A stretch of DNA of 64,000 nt from Phaeodactylum tricornutum CCAP 1055/1 (GCF_000150955.2 NC_011680.1:190435-254434), one strand, 5' to 3'. Numbered from the stretch's first letter, positions 21,120-31,546 are shown. A program made the numbers and translations. Notes: generated by a model from the letters alone, not told the origin.

Positions 21120-22359
21120 CGCGACGGTATATTTCTCATTGCCGCGTCGTGCAGACAAACTATCGTCTGGCCTGCGCTACCAAACTTAATCACGCTATCT
21201 AACATTGCAAAAAGTAACCTATCAAAAATAACTGCATACACCTACCCGGTATAATAGCCGAAAAATAATTTCACAGTTTGACATATTTAAGTCTATGTAG
21301 CTGACTATGATAGAGAAAGCTACGGCGACCTCACCCATTACTATGGTATTCTGGACGGAGATCGGATGACCGAAACCCCGCGTGACAAAAGCTGCCGTGA
21401 TACCGACAAACGTTACGATGAAATCATTTTCTCGAGTCTTGCTTCGGAGGTTGTGCTAATTGACAGAGTTGATATTCTGAAAGTATATTCTCAACTTCCG
21501 TGGCTGAAAGGATTTCCTCCAAGAGCTGATCGAGAATGATCCGACTCTGCGAAAGGATGGCCCTGACCTATCCCAGAATCGGCGCCATCTTCGCTACCAT
21601 TTTTGTCAAAGCGCAGGAGATATTTGAGTCATTCCGATTCTCGTCCTATTAGATATTCTCTGGATAATGATGGGACGTACGCCATTAGTTACGTTTTAAG
21701 ACAGCAATTCAAAAGCTGCACTTCCGGAGTCTTTGATAGCTCCTCACTTTTCCCTCAGTCCCTCATGACAAATGAACGACAGAAATCAAAATTGCTTCCA
21801 ACGCAGTCGCGTGTGTCCTCAAAGCACACACTCGTTTGCAGGAAGTACGCTTGTTGGACTTATGCATCGAGGACACGGAGTAGCACTGTAACTTACGAGC
21901 TTCGCCAGCTTGCCCAGGTTATGGTGTCAAAGACCGGAATATGACGAAGAACGTTGACCACTTTGGCGCCGCAGAACTTTTGAACAAACCATCATCTTGA
22001 TTTCGAGACTAACAGTGAGTACCTTCTTTTTAGAAGACAACACGGCAATCCCGGTCTATGAGAAAATTATGCATTACGTGTGAATCAGCTAAGGTAGTTG
22101 ACGCATCTTTCGGCGTTGTGATGCACTGCAAATGTTGTGTTTTGGACGTATTAACGCAATCTACGATGCAGGTTGTTATTTTGGACTTAAAACTGGATGT
22201 ATTGCACTCTTGTGGGAAGGCGCGGTCTATTTAAGACAATCTAGTGCTGACACTCGAATTCAATGATCGTCGCATCCTGTTCACTACCCGAGGTGTGGAT
22301 ATACACGAATAATTCCTGTAATTTTCAATGCATTTATAAAGTATCACATGAAACTAATG
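21120..22359. other. intergenic region with coding-like fragments
   Basis: About 1.2 kb without a convincing gene. Two + strand patches look protein-like but lack a complete gene structure: roughly 21290-21538 (ILKVYSQLPWLKGF is typical) and 21603-21944 (113 codons from a TTG). They may be remnants of one decayed gene or chance. No terminal repeats or transposase motifs were seen. Confidence 0.45.
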
Positions 22360-23505
22360 TCATTTCTTTTCACTACTGTCTCCGCTGACAAATCCGGCAA
22401 CCCATTCCGAAACATCATCCGCAAATAAGGTTGCCAACGAGACAGCCACAACTCCCGTAACTGCCGTTGCTGCTACTTTTCTCCAGTCCGAGGATGCCTG
22501 TTTCGAGACTACGACTTGTTCCTTGTCCTTGCTTTTTTCTTGCGAGGCGGAACGAGTACCGTCGCCGCTCTTTCGTTTGGATTCCAAAGACCAAGCTGTC
22601 TTGTACTCATCCACCTTCTCCAAAGCTTCTTGCGCCCTTGTGGTTAGCACTTTTTGCGCTTTCAGAACGGACTGCTGCGCTTTGGCAACGAAATCCTCTT
22701 GAGCTTGAAAGGCCTTTTCTCCGAATTCTTTGGCCCGCTTCTGGACCGACTGCCGTGCCTGTTCGGCGCAGTCGCCTAGCTGCACGTTAGCCTTCGCCTT
22801 CATCCAGCAATTGTTAACGAGAGTATTCGCCTCCTCCGGTGTTCCCGTAGAGCAGACGTCCCAGGGCAAGCTTGGAATTTCTAGTTTCGGGGTTGGGGTT
22901 GGAAGTGCCGATAATTTGGTCTCATTCAACGCAATTTGAATGTGACGAATTTGTTGTTCCAACTGAACCGCTGAGGACTTCCAGGTATGCCGGTCCCAGA
23001 TTAGATACGACGTCGATGTCACGGAAACAAGTACCAGTAGAACCGCGAGAATCGAACCACGACGGTTCATGGTGCGTAGTTCTTCTTGAGAGCGAAGCAA
23101 AATCGAAGCCTCCTCGTTCTCCCAGAGACGACTACTACCGTTCGAGGTAGACCGACCTATCGAATCACCACCAATAATGTTGATACGCCGTCCGCGGCTA
23201 TCGTCTTCCTGAACAATGCTGTCGATGTCAGTGGGGATAGAATCGGAGCCCGGTATGGAAAGATTTGCGGAGTATGCTTGACTGCCGTTGGCTTGCCGCG
23301 CTTGGACGGATCCGGGAAGGATAAGTACGCCTGTATTACTGAAAGAATGGTCTTGATTGGAGACGACACCCCAATCTGCTAAGATCCCGTGATCTTCGCT
23401 GTGGAAGTCGTCGTCGTCATCCACATCGATGACCCGGGGATTTCTCATGATTGATGTTTGCACAATGTACGACGATTCTTGCGTATGAAAGGAGTCGTTC
23501 AACAT
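22360..23505 (-). CDS. coiled-coil membrane protein of unknown function
   Basis: 381 residues from the first ATG (23505). The N-terminal ~120 residues are acidic and Ser/Asp-rich. A membrane span lies at ~145-165 (SILAVLLVLVSVTSTSYLIW). Next is a long Lys/Gln/Ala-rich helical region likely to form a coiled coil, for example KAQQSVLKAQKVLTTRAQEA. A second hydrophobic stretch near the C-terminus (TAVTGVVAVSLATLF) may be another span. The reading frame remains open for ~120 nt upstream of the ATG, so a 5' exon could be missing. No family is recognised. It diverges from eIF2B-beta. Confidence 0.65.
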   Translation of the reverse strand: MLNDSFHTQESSYIVQTSIMRNPRVIDVDDDDDFHSEDHGILADWGVVSNQDHSFSNTGVLILPGSVQARQANGSQAYSANLSIPGSDSIPTDIDSIVQEDDSRGRRINIIGGDSIGRSTSNGSSRLWENEEASILLRSQEELRTMNRRGSILAVLLVLVSVTSTSYLIWDRHTWKSSAVQLEQQIRHIQIALNETKLSALPTPTPKLEIPSLPWDVCSTGTPEEANTLVNNCWMKAKANVQLGDCAEQARQSVQKRAKEFGEKAFQAQEDFVAKAQQSVLKAQKVLTTRAQEALEKVDEYKTAWSLESKRKSGDGTRSASQEKSKDKEQVVVSKQASSDWRKVAATAVTGVVAVSLATLFADDVSEWVAGFVSGDSSEKK

Positions 23506-24002
23506 GCGGTCTTGGCGTGGCAAGCGATACGGACGCTTTTCTATCGAGTAGCCAGGTCTGCGGTCACTGACACTTGGCGATCGATCTTGGAACGCAAAAT
23601 ATACAGTTGATTCTGGTACACTACTAGCAAGTTAGTTAGCATTCGAAGCATGGCATCGTTCCGGAATTTCGGATCCTTCCGTGCGCGAATTGTTGCCCTT
23701 CACGGTTCGCCGTGTGGACGTGGAAACCCGGGAAACACTTGCATTTTAAGTAAAAGAATACTGCAATAGATATACTATCGTGCGCGAGTATAGAAGCTAT
23801 TGGTCGTGTCGCGATTATGTCCCTTCGATATGTCCATGCAAGCAGGTCCTCTTGTGCCTCAAGGTAGGTCAGCCTCCCGTATCCGTCGCAACATGGAACC
23901 TTCATTCCGATATTTACCGTGAGATGAAGAAGGAAACAGCCGACTCCTTTCCCTTGCTTTACCGTATCTCCCCCATTAGACTCTTCCCTGGATACCAAAC
24001 AA
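23506..24002. promoter_or_regulatory. divergent intergenic region, membrane protein / eIF2B-beta
   Basis: Close to 500 bp between divergent starts. The part nearest the minus-strand gene may be coding (open frame). No recognised element; promoter role inferred from position. Confidence 0.4.
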
Positions 24003-25265
24003 ATGACGGAATCAACCCCCCGTTTGGATAGTCCGGACTCGACCAAAGTCCGGACTTGGTTACAGCTCAACCACCGCAAGTCACTCGCCCTGCTCGACAA
24101 GTTTCTTATGGAACTGCGTCTCGGTCGCCTTACTCGCCAGGCAACCGAAGGCAACGTCCTACATGCAGCAGATCGGCGCGTAGCGGTGCATAAAACGGTA
24201 GAACTGCTGCGTCACATGATTGGATCGACGCGATGGAAATCGGCTGCGCAGCTCCTGCATTTGCTGCGAGGACTCGGACGGGAGCTGCATGCAGCGGGAG
24301 GTTTTCGCGAACCCGCCATTGGCAACGTCGTTCGTCGCACCATGGCGGCTGTGCGAGAAGAAGCCTTACGGGAAGCTCAGGAAGAAGGAGGCAGCGAGTC
24401 TTCTCCCGGAAGACTGTCGTTGCAGAGTATGCTATGGGCTCTACCGCAGCAACATGTTCGTACCACTAGTCGATCCTTTCATAATGTTGGTGATCACCAA
24501 CGACAAGAGTCGTTCGCATCCGAAGCAGATTTGCAGACAGAATATCCGCCAAGCTACTACAGCAGTCGTCCTAACCTCAAGCAGGCTGTCATGGAAGCGA
24601 TCACGGAAATATTTACCGATTTGGAAGATCTTCATAAGAACATTAACGAACAGGCCACAAACCACATTCACGCTGGCGAAGTCATACTGACCTGTGGCCG
24701 CAGCAAAACAGTCGAACTTTTTCTCAAGGCGGCCGCTGCAAAGAAACGAGAGTTTCAAGTAATAGTGTGCGAGGGTGCGCCTCACTACGATGGGCACGTG
24801 ATGGCCAAGGAGCTCGCGGATGCCGGCATCGACACTGTCGTGATTCCCGACTCCGCTATCTTTGCTATCATGGTCCGTGTCAATAAGGTCTTACTTTCAG
24901 CTCACGCAGTCTTGGCAAACGGAGGCCTCGTTGCTAATAGTGGTTGCAACATGGTTGCGTTAGCGGCGCACCACAACTCCGTTCCGACCGTCTGTATTAC
25001 GGGTATGTTTAAACTTTGCCCAATGTACCCCCATGAAGGACAGGATACGCTCAACGATCTCGTTAGTCCCGCATCAGTGATTGCGTATGCGGAAATGAGC
25101 GACCAGCTTTTAACGGACGTCGAGTTTGTGAACCCGGTGCACGATTATATCAAACCGGAATACGTCAATCTCTACATCACTAACGTTGGTTCCTTTCAAC
25201 CGAGTTTCATTTACCGACTACTGGCGGAATATTACCATACAGACGACTGGGAATCGTTTGAGTAA
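24003..25265 (+). CDS. EIF2B2: translation initiation factor eIF2B subunit beta
   Basis: A regulatory subunit of the eIF2B guanine-nucleotide exchange complex, which recharges eIF2 with GTP in the cytosol and is the target of eIF2-alpha phosphorylation in stress. The 420-residue protein has the N-terminal helical domain (residues ~20-140) and the Rossmann-like C-terminal domain of the eIF2B alpha/beta/delta family. Diagnostic stretches are VILTCGRSKTVELFLKAA, VIVCEGAPHYDGHVMAKELA, VLANGGLVANSGCNMVALAA and NPVHDYIKPEYVNLYITNVG; the last is characteristic of beta rather than alpha or delta. At 420 residues it is somewhat longer than the animal protein (~350), owing to a Ser/Gln-rich insert near residues 120-200. 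One exon, followed 290 bp later by PSMD5 on the same strand. Confidence 0.93.
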   Translation: MTESTPRLDSPDSTKVRTWLQLNHRKSLALLDKFLMELRLGRLTRQATEGNVLHAADRRVAVHKTVELLRHMIGSTRWKSAAQLLHLLRGLGRELHAAGGFREPAIGNVVRRTMAAVREEALREAQEEGGSESSPGRLSLQSMLWALPQQHVRTTSRSFHNVGDHQRQESFASEADLQTEYPPSYYSSRPNLKQAVMEAITEIFTDLEDLHKNINEQATNHIHAGEVILTCGRSKTVELFLKAAAAKKREFQVIVCEGAPHYDGHVMAKELADAGIDTVVIPDSAIFAIMVRVNKVLLSAHAVLANGGLVANSGCNMVALAAHHNSVPTVCITGMFKLCPMYPHEGQDTLNDLVSPASVIAYAEMSDQLLTDVEFVNPVHDYIKPEYVNLYITNVGSFQPSFIYRLLAEYYHTDDWESFE

Positions 25266-25556
25266 GCCTCTTGGTTTTTAAACTACGGCATAGAAAGAGA
25301 GGTCTATTCTGAAAATGACTGATTTGCATATTGTTAGTTCTTGTGTAGACTCGCATCACTATCTTCGAGTAGGTATTGTGCGAAGGAAGAAACTGTTAAA
25401 TCGGCGATGTCGTTTGCGACGATTTTTAGAAATCGTCAGATTTGCTCACGTTTCGGAAAAGAGATTTCTCACGATGGGGAACGATCGTCGAAGAACTACC
25501 TGGACTATGTAGTGGGCACAAAACTTATTTATGCAACACCAATTTCAAGCTTTAGA

Positions 25557-27104
25557 ATGATTGCAGAACCTTTTAATGTCGAGAAGCTAGAAGCAAGCTT
25601 GTCCCTTCTACTAGATCAGCTTTCTGAACACGACGACGAAGCTCTGAAGACGACTCTTAATACGATTCTCGCAGATTTTCAACCTCAGCCCCTCATGGAC
25701 CATATAGCACCTTTGCTGTTTCGAACTTCCGAACCAAGCGTCACGTTGAGCAATAATGCTGCTTTAAAGATCGTTGGATTATTGGTGTCGTGGAATTCTT
25801 CTACGTATCTCAAGCCGGCATCGAAAGCGATCAAGACCGAAGCGTTACGGCGGATGACATCGAGTGAACCCATCACCGTATCAGACGAGCTTCAGGGTGT
25901 CATGATACAACAGCTGAGAGGGGATGACGTAGAGGCTTCATCGAACGCGGCGGATGCAATTGTTGCATGTTCGCGCAAAATTGGTCTCACTTTTGGAGAA
26001 ACTGCAATGAGATCGATTCGTGATTCTTGGCGAGAGGCCCTTGATCAAATGGAGGTGGACCGAATGATGTCAACCACTTACAGCGTAAGATGTGCAAGTA
26101 TATTTGTGGCCCTAATGTCAATTGGCGATGCTTTTCATCAACGTGCATTATCGATGGGAGCGGGAGACTTGCTACTTGAAATGCTTCAATGTGATAATGA
26201 TCCGCTTTTCCAAATGTCAACTTTGGATCTGCTGGAACTTTTGGCGTGTACTCTACCGATGCATCACGAACGTGCGCACTGGCTCTTTTCAAACGACGTC
26301 ACAGCTTTCTTGCTCCGATTAGCTGGTGGTGAAGGGGACGGAAGGCCAGATCCTATGCTCGGCGGACCTGCTCTTCGTGTGGTAGCAGCCCTTTGCAAAC
26401 TGGCACACAGTGATGTTTCCCTGTTGAATCAGACTGACGGAGATATCATGGTGGGATTTCACCGGGCGCTGCATAACATTGAGGGTACCGGCGAAATGGA
26501 TCGTTTGGCAATGGTAGACGCCATCTCTTCTTTTGCTTCCGCATCTCCAGTAGCTTTGGAACGAATTCTTCAAGATCCTGTGACACGGAAAGCATGGCTC
26601 TCTCTATCTGTAGCCCAACCACAGTTAAAAGCAGCTATCCTTGTTTCGGTGTCAATGGTCTTGAACCCAACACACCAGTTGGATTCGAACGGCGATACGA
26701 TAATGATTTCCAATGCACTTCCCTCAAATAGCTTGGGCCTTAAGCTGTATGCATTCCTAGGACGTGACAACAACAACGAAACGACCGCGTTAATGATTGA
26801 TTTGGCAAAGTCACCCCTGACGGAAGTTAGATTGGCCGCCTATGCCTTGCTGGAAGGAATTTCAAAGCAGCCCACTGGGGCTCAGGTACTTCTGTCGCAT
26901 GGTCACTTTTTTGAGTTTCTAGTTCAACGCGAAGGAGAGACGACTATGGAAGGACGCGAGGCGAAATATGCACTCGTTATGGCTGTTTTTAACAGTGATG
27001 TTAAGGTGTTACTAGCCGACGATATCGTCCGAAAACTAGACGCCTACCTGAAGGAAGGGCCTCACTATGCCAAACCGATTTCTTGGGAATTAGCGACGGA
27101 ATAG
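25557..27104 (+). CDS. PSMD5 / S5B-like 26S proteasome assembly chaperone
   Basis: A HEAT/ARM-repeat protein that in animals binds the proteasome base ATPase PSMC2 and assists assembly of the 19S particle. The C-terminal end aligns with the animal PSMD5 tail in order: a repeat with EVRLAAYALLEGISKQPTGA, then EGREAKYALVMAV, then the ending LDAYLKEGPHYAKPIS, which parallels the animal LRTYLSEGPYYVKPVS. The middle has DPLFQMSTLDLLELLA, matching another conserved repeat. I start at ATG 25557 because the preceding 72 in-frame codons are basic and unlike the family; this gives 515 residues against about 504 in mammals. No targeting signal. Confidence in the family is good from the C-terminus; function is transferred from animals. 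Confidence 0.82.
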   Translation: MIAEPFNVEKLEASLSLLLDQLSEHDDEALKTTLNTILADFQPQPLMDHIAPLLFRTSEPSVTLSNNAALKIVGLLVSWNSSTYLKPASKAIKTEALRRMTSSEPITVSDELQGVMIQQLRGDDVEASSNAADAIVACSRKIGLTFGETAMRSIRDSWREALDQMEVDRMMSTTYSVRCASIFVALMSIGDAFHQRALSMGAGDLLLEMLQCDNDPLFQMSTLDLLELLACTLPMHHERAHWLFSNDVTAFLLRLAGGEGDGRPDPMLGGPALRVVAALCKLAHSDVSLLNQTDGDIMVGFHRALHNIEGTGEMDRLAMVDAISSFASASPVALERILQDPVTRKAWLSLSVAQPQLKAAILVSVSMVLNPTHQLDSNGDTIMISNALPSNSLGLKLYAFLGRDNNNETTALMIDLAKSPLTEVRLAAYALLEGISKQPTGAQVLLSHGHFFEFLVQREGETTMEGREAKYALVMAVFNSDVKVLLADDIVRKLDAYLKEGPHYAKPISWELATE

Positions 27105-27169
27105 TAGGCCAATCTTGTCTAACCAAAGAAACTTTTGCGTTCCCAATGAAATGGAATTTTTTTAAATCA

Positions 27170-29302
27170 TTAGACAAATTGCCGCAGTACCCGAATCTTG
27201 TCAAGTCCACAGGTTAGGGCGGACTGCGTCGTCTTCAGCGTCGTCGCCAAATCCTGCAGTCGAACCATGCCGTAATCATCGTTTTCGTCCAGAGGACCCC
27301 ACAATACAGCGGTGTCACCAACAGCTACAGTCGATCCGATATCTGTATCTTCGGCCGGTCCCAGTTCGATCATGAGCATATCCATGCAAACGTTCCCTGC
27401 AACTGGAAAAACCGAGCCCCGGATCTGTACCTTGCCAACACCGTTGCCAAGTTCACGTGGATAACCGTCAGCAAATCCGATCGTCAAGGTAGCAATTCGA
27501 ACATTGTAGGGGGCTATGTAAGCTCGATCATAGCCAACGCTTTCACCTTGTTTCAAAATTGCTACGTGGCGGACTGATGCCAGAAGAGTCGAAACGGCTT
27601 GGAGTTCGTCGAATGCTGGTCGTTGACCATAGATAGCTCCACCAGTCCGTACGAATCCACGCGTATCGGAATCCTTTTGTGACAAGATTTCGCTCGGATT
27701 GAAGTGAGTCAGGTTGGTAGTTAGCAGCGCAGCTGAGTTATCGGTGGATACAGTCGGGATATAAATTCCAGCACTGCGCACTCGTTTCAGTAGATTTATA
27801 AACTTCGCAATCTGCGATTTTGTGAAGTCGGATGTTGCGGTTGCTTCGGCCATGTGAGTGCACATACCGTAAAACTCAATGGGTGCGTTGCCGTTAATTT
27901 CCGCATCCAGCATGTCTTGCAAAATCTCAACCGTATCCCTCCGCCCCGCCAAAGCATCCTCCTTCTTCACCGGCTCCGTCTTGAAACCGAGCCGTCCCAT
28001 GCCGCTATCAACGAGAGCATGCCACCGCAAACGTTTGCGGGTTGCAGGTGTGGACCCTGCAGGGATGGGGAACGACGAATTGGCTGGAGCCGTGCTCTGG
28101 GAGTTGTTTGGGGCCAGAGGTTGCTGCGCACTGGCTTCGTGTTCCGATTCGTGAAAGATAGCTGCAACGTGAGCCGCGGCTTGTGCCCGATTTCGTGAAG
28201 TTCGCGCCGCCGCTTCAATACCTCCGAACAATTGTTTCGTCCCAGGATATTGCGAATGCTGAGAGTTGACGGTGACGTTTGATTTGGGTGGTGTCATTGC
28301 GGATTTTGGATCAGACGACACCGAGGATTCCGAACTGTTTACCGTACTTGCCACGTTGGACGTACTGGCTTTTGGAACGATTCCGGTTGCGGCAGAAACG
28401 TTGGCAGCGTCCGTTGCCGCTTTTTGTTTGATGAGCATTGCCCGCACTTCGTTGGCCAGATCTTGTCCCGAAACATTGCCAAGGGTTGACGACGGATGGC
28501 GTAAAGCTTTCTTGTGGTTGTCTCCCGAAGGATCGGACAGACCTTGCGGATCCGACAGCAGCAGATTTTCTCGACTGTCCTTCTTTTCGTCCCAATTGGC
28601 GGACTCTCGCGGAGCCATGGGCGCCGTCAAGGCGTGTGCTTTGGCTTCCATGGCGGCCCGTTGCACCTGCGTCCGTTTGCGTTCTTTTTCGTTGAGTACC
28701 CACTCCATGAGAGCCTGCACCACTTCCGGACCCGACACCATCACTTCAATCCCGTGATGGTAGTAGTCGTCGAAACAACGCGGAAATCCTACGGGCGGAC
28801 CGAGTACGAGTATCCGAATCTGCGCTGGCCGCATGACTCGCGCCGCGACTTCGGACTGTGGCGAGTTGGGCCGGGAGGTGCCCGCACTCGCGGTGTCGAG
28901 ACTGGTGGTTGCCGTATCGATGCCACCGGTATGAAACAAGGCCGCCAGCTGTTTCGACCAACGGCCGGGTGGATTCCGCTCGAAGGCTCGTCGCAAGGAA
29001 ATGGCTTCTTCCAGGGTCGCCACCGCAAAGGCATCGGCCCCGCAGCGGTCGGCCAAGTGTAACGCCGTCGCGATGGCCCCGTGTCCGTAGCCGTCCGCCT
29101 TGACGACGGCGATGACGGAGCATCGCTGCCGAGCTGCGGTCGATTCCACAAAGGCAAAGTTGTGTTGGAGCGCACTCAGACGAATACGGTGTACGGCTCG
29201 GTGTTTGTCTTCGGGTGGAGGCGGGGGTGCTGGCCCATTCGTCAAACGGGCAGCGACCTTTCGCCGATCCGGTACAAAGATGCTTTCGGTAGGAGCACTC
29301 AT
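27170..29302 (-). CDS. alanine racemase with long internal insert
   Basis: A PLP-dependent enzyme interconverting L- and D-alanine. In the 710-residue form from ATG 29302 the barrel begins at ~37 with VHRIRLSALQHNF. The PLP-binding Lys is K68 in VVKADGYGHG. The second catalytic residue is Tyr591 in SVGYDRAY. The C-terminal beta domain has GFADGYPR and VCMDM motifs. Between residues ~200 and ~425 there is an insert rich in Ser, Ala, Pro and Lys that bacterial enzymes of ~360-390 residues lack; it reads straight through in frame. No signal peptide is obvious, so the enzyme is probably cytosolic. The family is chiefly bacterial, so acquisition by transfer is possible. Role in a diatom without peptidoglycan is not evident: D-alanine as an osmolyte or nutrient are options. 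Confidence 0.9.
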   Translation of the reverse strand: MSAPTESIFVPDRRKVAARLTNGPAPPPPPEDKHRAVHRIRLSALQHNFAFVESTAARQRCSVIAVVKADGYGHGAIATALHLADRCGADAFAVATLEEAISLRRAFERNPPGRWSKQLAALFHTGGIDTATTSLDTASAGTSRPNSPQSEVAARVMRPAQIRILVLGPPVGFPRCFDDYYHHGIEVMVSGPEVVQALMEWVLNEKERKRTQVQRAAMEAKAHALTAPMAPRESANWDEKKDSRENLLLSDPQGLSDPSGDNHKKALRHPSSTLGNVSGQDLANEVRAMLIKQKAATDAANVSAATGIVPKASTSNVASTVNSSESSVSSDPKSAMTPPKSNVTVNSQHSQYPGTKQLFGGIEAAARTSRNRAQAAAHVAAIFHESEHEASAQQPLAPNNSQSTAPANSSFPIPAGSTPATRKRLRWHALVDSGMGRLGFKTEPVKKEDALAGRRDTVEILQDMLDAEINGNAPIEFYGMCTHMAEATATSDFTKSQIAKFINLLKRVRSAGIYIPTVSTDNSAALLTTNLTHFNPSEILSQKDSDTRGFVRTGGAIYGQRPAFDELQAVSTLLASVRHVAILKQGESVGYDRAYIAPYNVRIATLTIGFADGYPRELGNGVGKVQIRGSVFPVAGNVCMDMLMIELGPAEDTDIGSTVAVGDTAVLWGPLDENDDYGMVRLQDLATTLKTTQSALTCGLDKIRVLRQFV

Positions 29303-30085
29303 GTAGAAGTTAAAGTGCTGATATTTGTAGAGATAGTGTAAGCTGTTGCTGTAGAGATTGGTACAGCGGGAGACCCAGCTTCCGTATTTCCTTTTTTCGA
29401 CAAATAAACTGTGTTGGGAGGGGAACGACTTTGCTCCTTTTGGAACGACAACGAATATCCGCAATTCCAAAGGACTGCCCTGTTGTTACCGTAACACAAT
29501 GCTCTCACTGATCCTATTTCATTCACTCGTATCTACCGAAAGGATGACTGCCGTTCTAGTCCCTGTTGTTTCGAAAATGACGGCATCGTTTACGGTGCGG
29601 GGATCCGTCCCGTGTGTACCAGTGGGAGAAAGCCCAGAGGGGGACCGACCAAGGGTCTTCCAAGGTCTTTTTTTTTTCCTAAGAGACGTTCGGGCTTTTT
29701 GGCACACCTTCGCTCTCTCGTAGTAGTAACTAGAGAAGTCACCGTCGGGACCTGCGCGCGTGACGATTTCGGTGGGGACTCTCCACTCGGACGGTCTGTT
29801 CACCAATCCAAAACAAGAACGTCTGTGTCCTTCCTGGGAGTATCGATTCCCCCAGAAAGAGACCCGTTCCCGAAGTCCCGTCTCGTTGGAAAACTGTCCA
29901 TTCACGGGCAGGGACTCCTCCAAAAGGAACCGGTATCGGTGAACGCGATACGGGGGACGGAACGAGCCGATTCTTCAAGCCACTGTTGCTTGTTGCCGAT
30001 CTCCCCATGCTTCCAAACGTCACCCCGTTGTCAGTTGAGAGAGTGTGTGCATAGGGAGTTCTCACACAAGCAAGCACGATTCGAA
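29303..30085. promoter_or_regulatory. divergent intergenic region, alanine racemase / MSS51-like
   Basis: About 780 bp between divergent genes. A run of T lies near 29668-29679. A + frame running through the region shares no features with known proteins and is not called. Promoter function inferred from position. Confidence 0.4.
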
Positions 30086-30095
30086 ATGACCGAGG

Positions 30096-31523
30096 ATGAA
30101 AGTGCGCACGATGATATTTGGAATGCCTCCCATGGCTACACACCACTATCGGATTTGCGATCGTCCCACGTCTCATCCCATCCAGCGCCGGGCGGAGGCA
30201 CGTTGTTGTGTTCCGTGGGACCGTCGAGCCAGGAACGACGACGACAACGACAGCAAACTGTACGGACACACCGGTGCTTTTTTTGTAGATTTAGCAGCAT
30301 TCACACCCGCCAGTGTTGGAGAATCGGATGACGACGACGACAAACCACGGTGTACGGAACTTGCCGTGGACGGTTGCGAGCCAATGATGCGGGAACGTGA
30401 TCTTGCCGACCGTACGAGCGCTGCGGATTTTCGAGCTATTGCGGACCAGGCATTGTTTGCCTTGGAAGATGACTATCGTACGACACTCGACAGCAACTCT
30501 AGTGCTCGCTCTTCGGGGCCAACGATAGAGACTGACGAAAAGTTGCCGACTCCTATCGTCTTGGCTTTCGAAACCGAGAACACGGAAACGGAGTGGCAGA
30601 CAAGCTTTGAAAGATGCAAGGAAGAAATACACACACGTGTTGCCAATGGCGTAAAGAGCCAGCCAGAAGCCGACTCGACTGCGGTACTCAACGCCGTGCG
30701 TTCCATTCGAGAGCACAACCCAGCCTTGGAGCGTAAGTTACACGTGTGGGAACAGCAGCACCGACAAGAATCGGTGACGGTACCCCACACTCATCGCCTC
30801 GTCCCAGCCGCACCTTTATCGGCGTTTCGAAAAAACACCGCCAAAGCCCGAACGGCCACAGCTCATCTCAGCCGGGCAGCCACCATTGCTCACGCGCTCG
30901 TACGACTGGATGTTCTTCGCAGTCAAGAAACGCTAAGCGTTCATGTTGTAGGCTGTGACGCCGTTGAGTGCGCAACCGACGAAACGGTGCGTCTTTATTT
31001 TGGACCACTGGCAAGATGGCTTGCGGTGGCAGCCGAAGCGCCGAAACATTTGGAACTGCACTTGATTGGTCCGAACATTCCGATCGAAGCCTCTCAACGA
31101 AAACCCATGCAGCTGCTTTCTTCTGCCGTATCCTCCTCACGACCGACACGACTAAAGTCAGCCAAAGTGTCGAGTCATTTGGCCGTTTACGATGACTACG
31201 AATGCAATACCCGAGCTGATTTGATTGTCTGCTTCAATGCCGGTATTTGGGGGTATACGGAATGGAAACCGACACTACACGCACTGGCATTGCGCAAGCA
31301 GAACATTCCGTTTATTGCAACAGCATATACGCTGCTTGAAGCGGAAGATGACGAGGATACGATTCTGGACGTTCTGAAGGAGCTCGGGATCGAAAAGTCG
31401 GTAGCCTCCTTGTGGGATCCCGAGATGAACCCGTTTGGCTCAAAGCAACCCCGAGAGACGGCAACTGCAAAAGTAGGACAAGATTATAGAGAAAATTCCG
31501 CTTGGCAGGCGTGGAAATTGTAA
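30096..31523 (+). CDS. MSS51 C-terminal-domain-like protein
   Basis: A 475-residue protein whose C-terminal half (about 255-445) resembles the domain at the end of fungal MSS51 and animal ZMYND15/17. Evidence is the sequence of strands LSVHVVGCDAVEC, HLELHLIGPNIP, ADLIVCFNAGIWGYTEWKPT and IPFIATAYTLLEAED. There is no MYND zinc finger, so only the C-terminal module is shared. In yeast MSS51 links mitochondrial COX1 translation to heme; that role cannot be carried over here. The N-terminus is uncertain. Another ATG 10 bases upstream (30086) opens a different frame with more protein-like sequence, and a short intron ending in the T-tract before 30288-30297 could join it to the main frame. The 3' end lies 23 bp from the convergent TMEM163-like gene. 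Confidence 0.7.
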   Translation: MKVRTMIFGMPPMATHHYRICDRPTSHPIQRRAEARCCVPWDRRARNDDDNDSKLYGHTGAFFVDLAAFTPASVGESDDDDDKPRCTELAVDGCEPMMRERDLADRTSAADFRAIADQALFALEDDYRTTLDSNSSARSSGPTIETDEKLPTPIVLAFETENTETEWQTSFERCKEEIHTRVANGVKSQPEADSTAVLNAVRSIREHNPALERKLHVWEQQHRQESVTVPHTHRLVPAAPLSAFRKNTAKARTATAHLSRAATIAHALVRLDVLRSQETLSVHVVGCDAVECATDETVRLYFGPLARWLAVAAEAPKHLELHLIGPNIPIEASQRKPMQLLSSAVSSSRPTRLKSAKVSSHLAVYDDYECNTRADLIVCFNAGIWGYTEWKPTLHALALRKQNIPFIATAYTLLEAEDDEDTILDVLKELGIEKSVASLWDPEMNPFGSKQPRETATAKVGQDYRENSAWQAWKL

Positions 31524-31546
31524 TTGAAGGTAGAAGAAAAGGTTTA

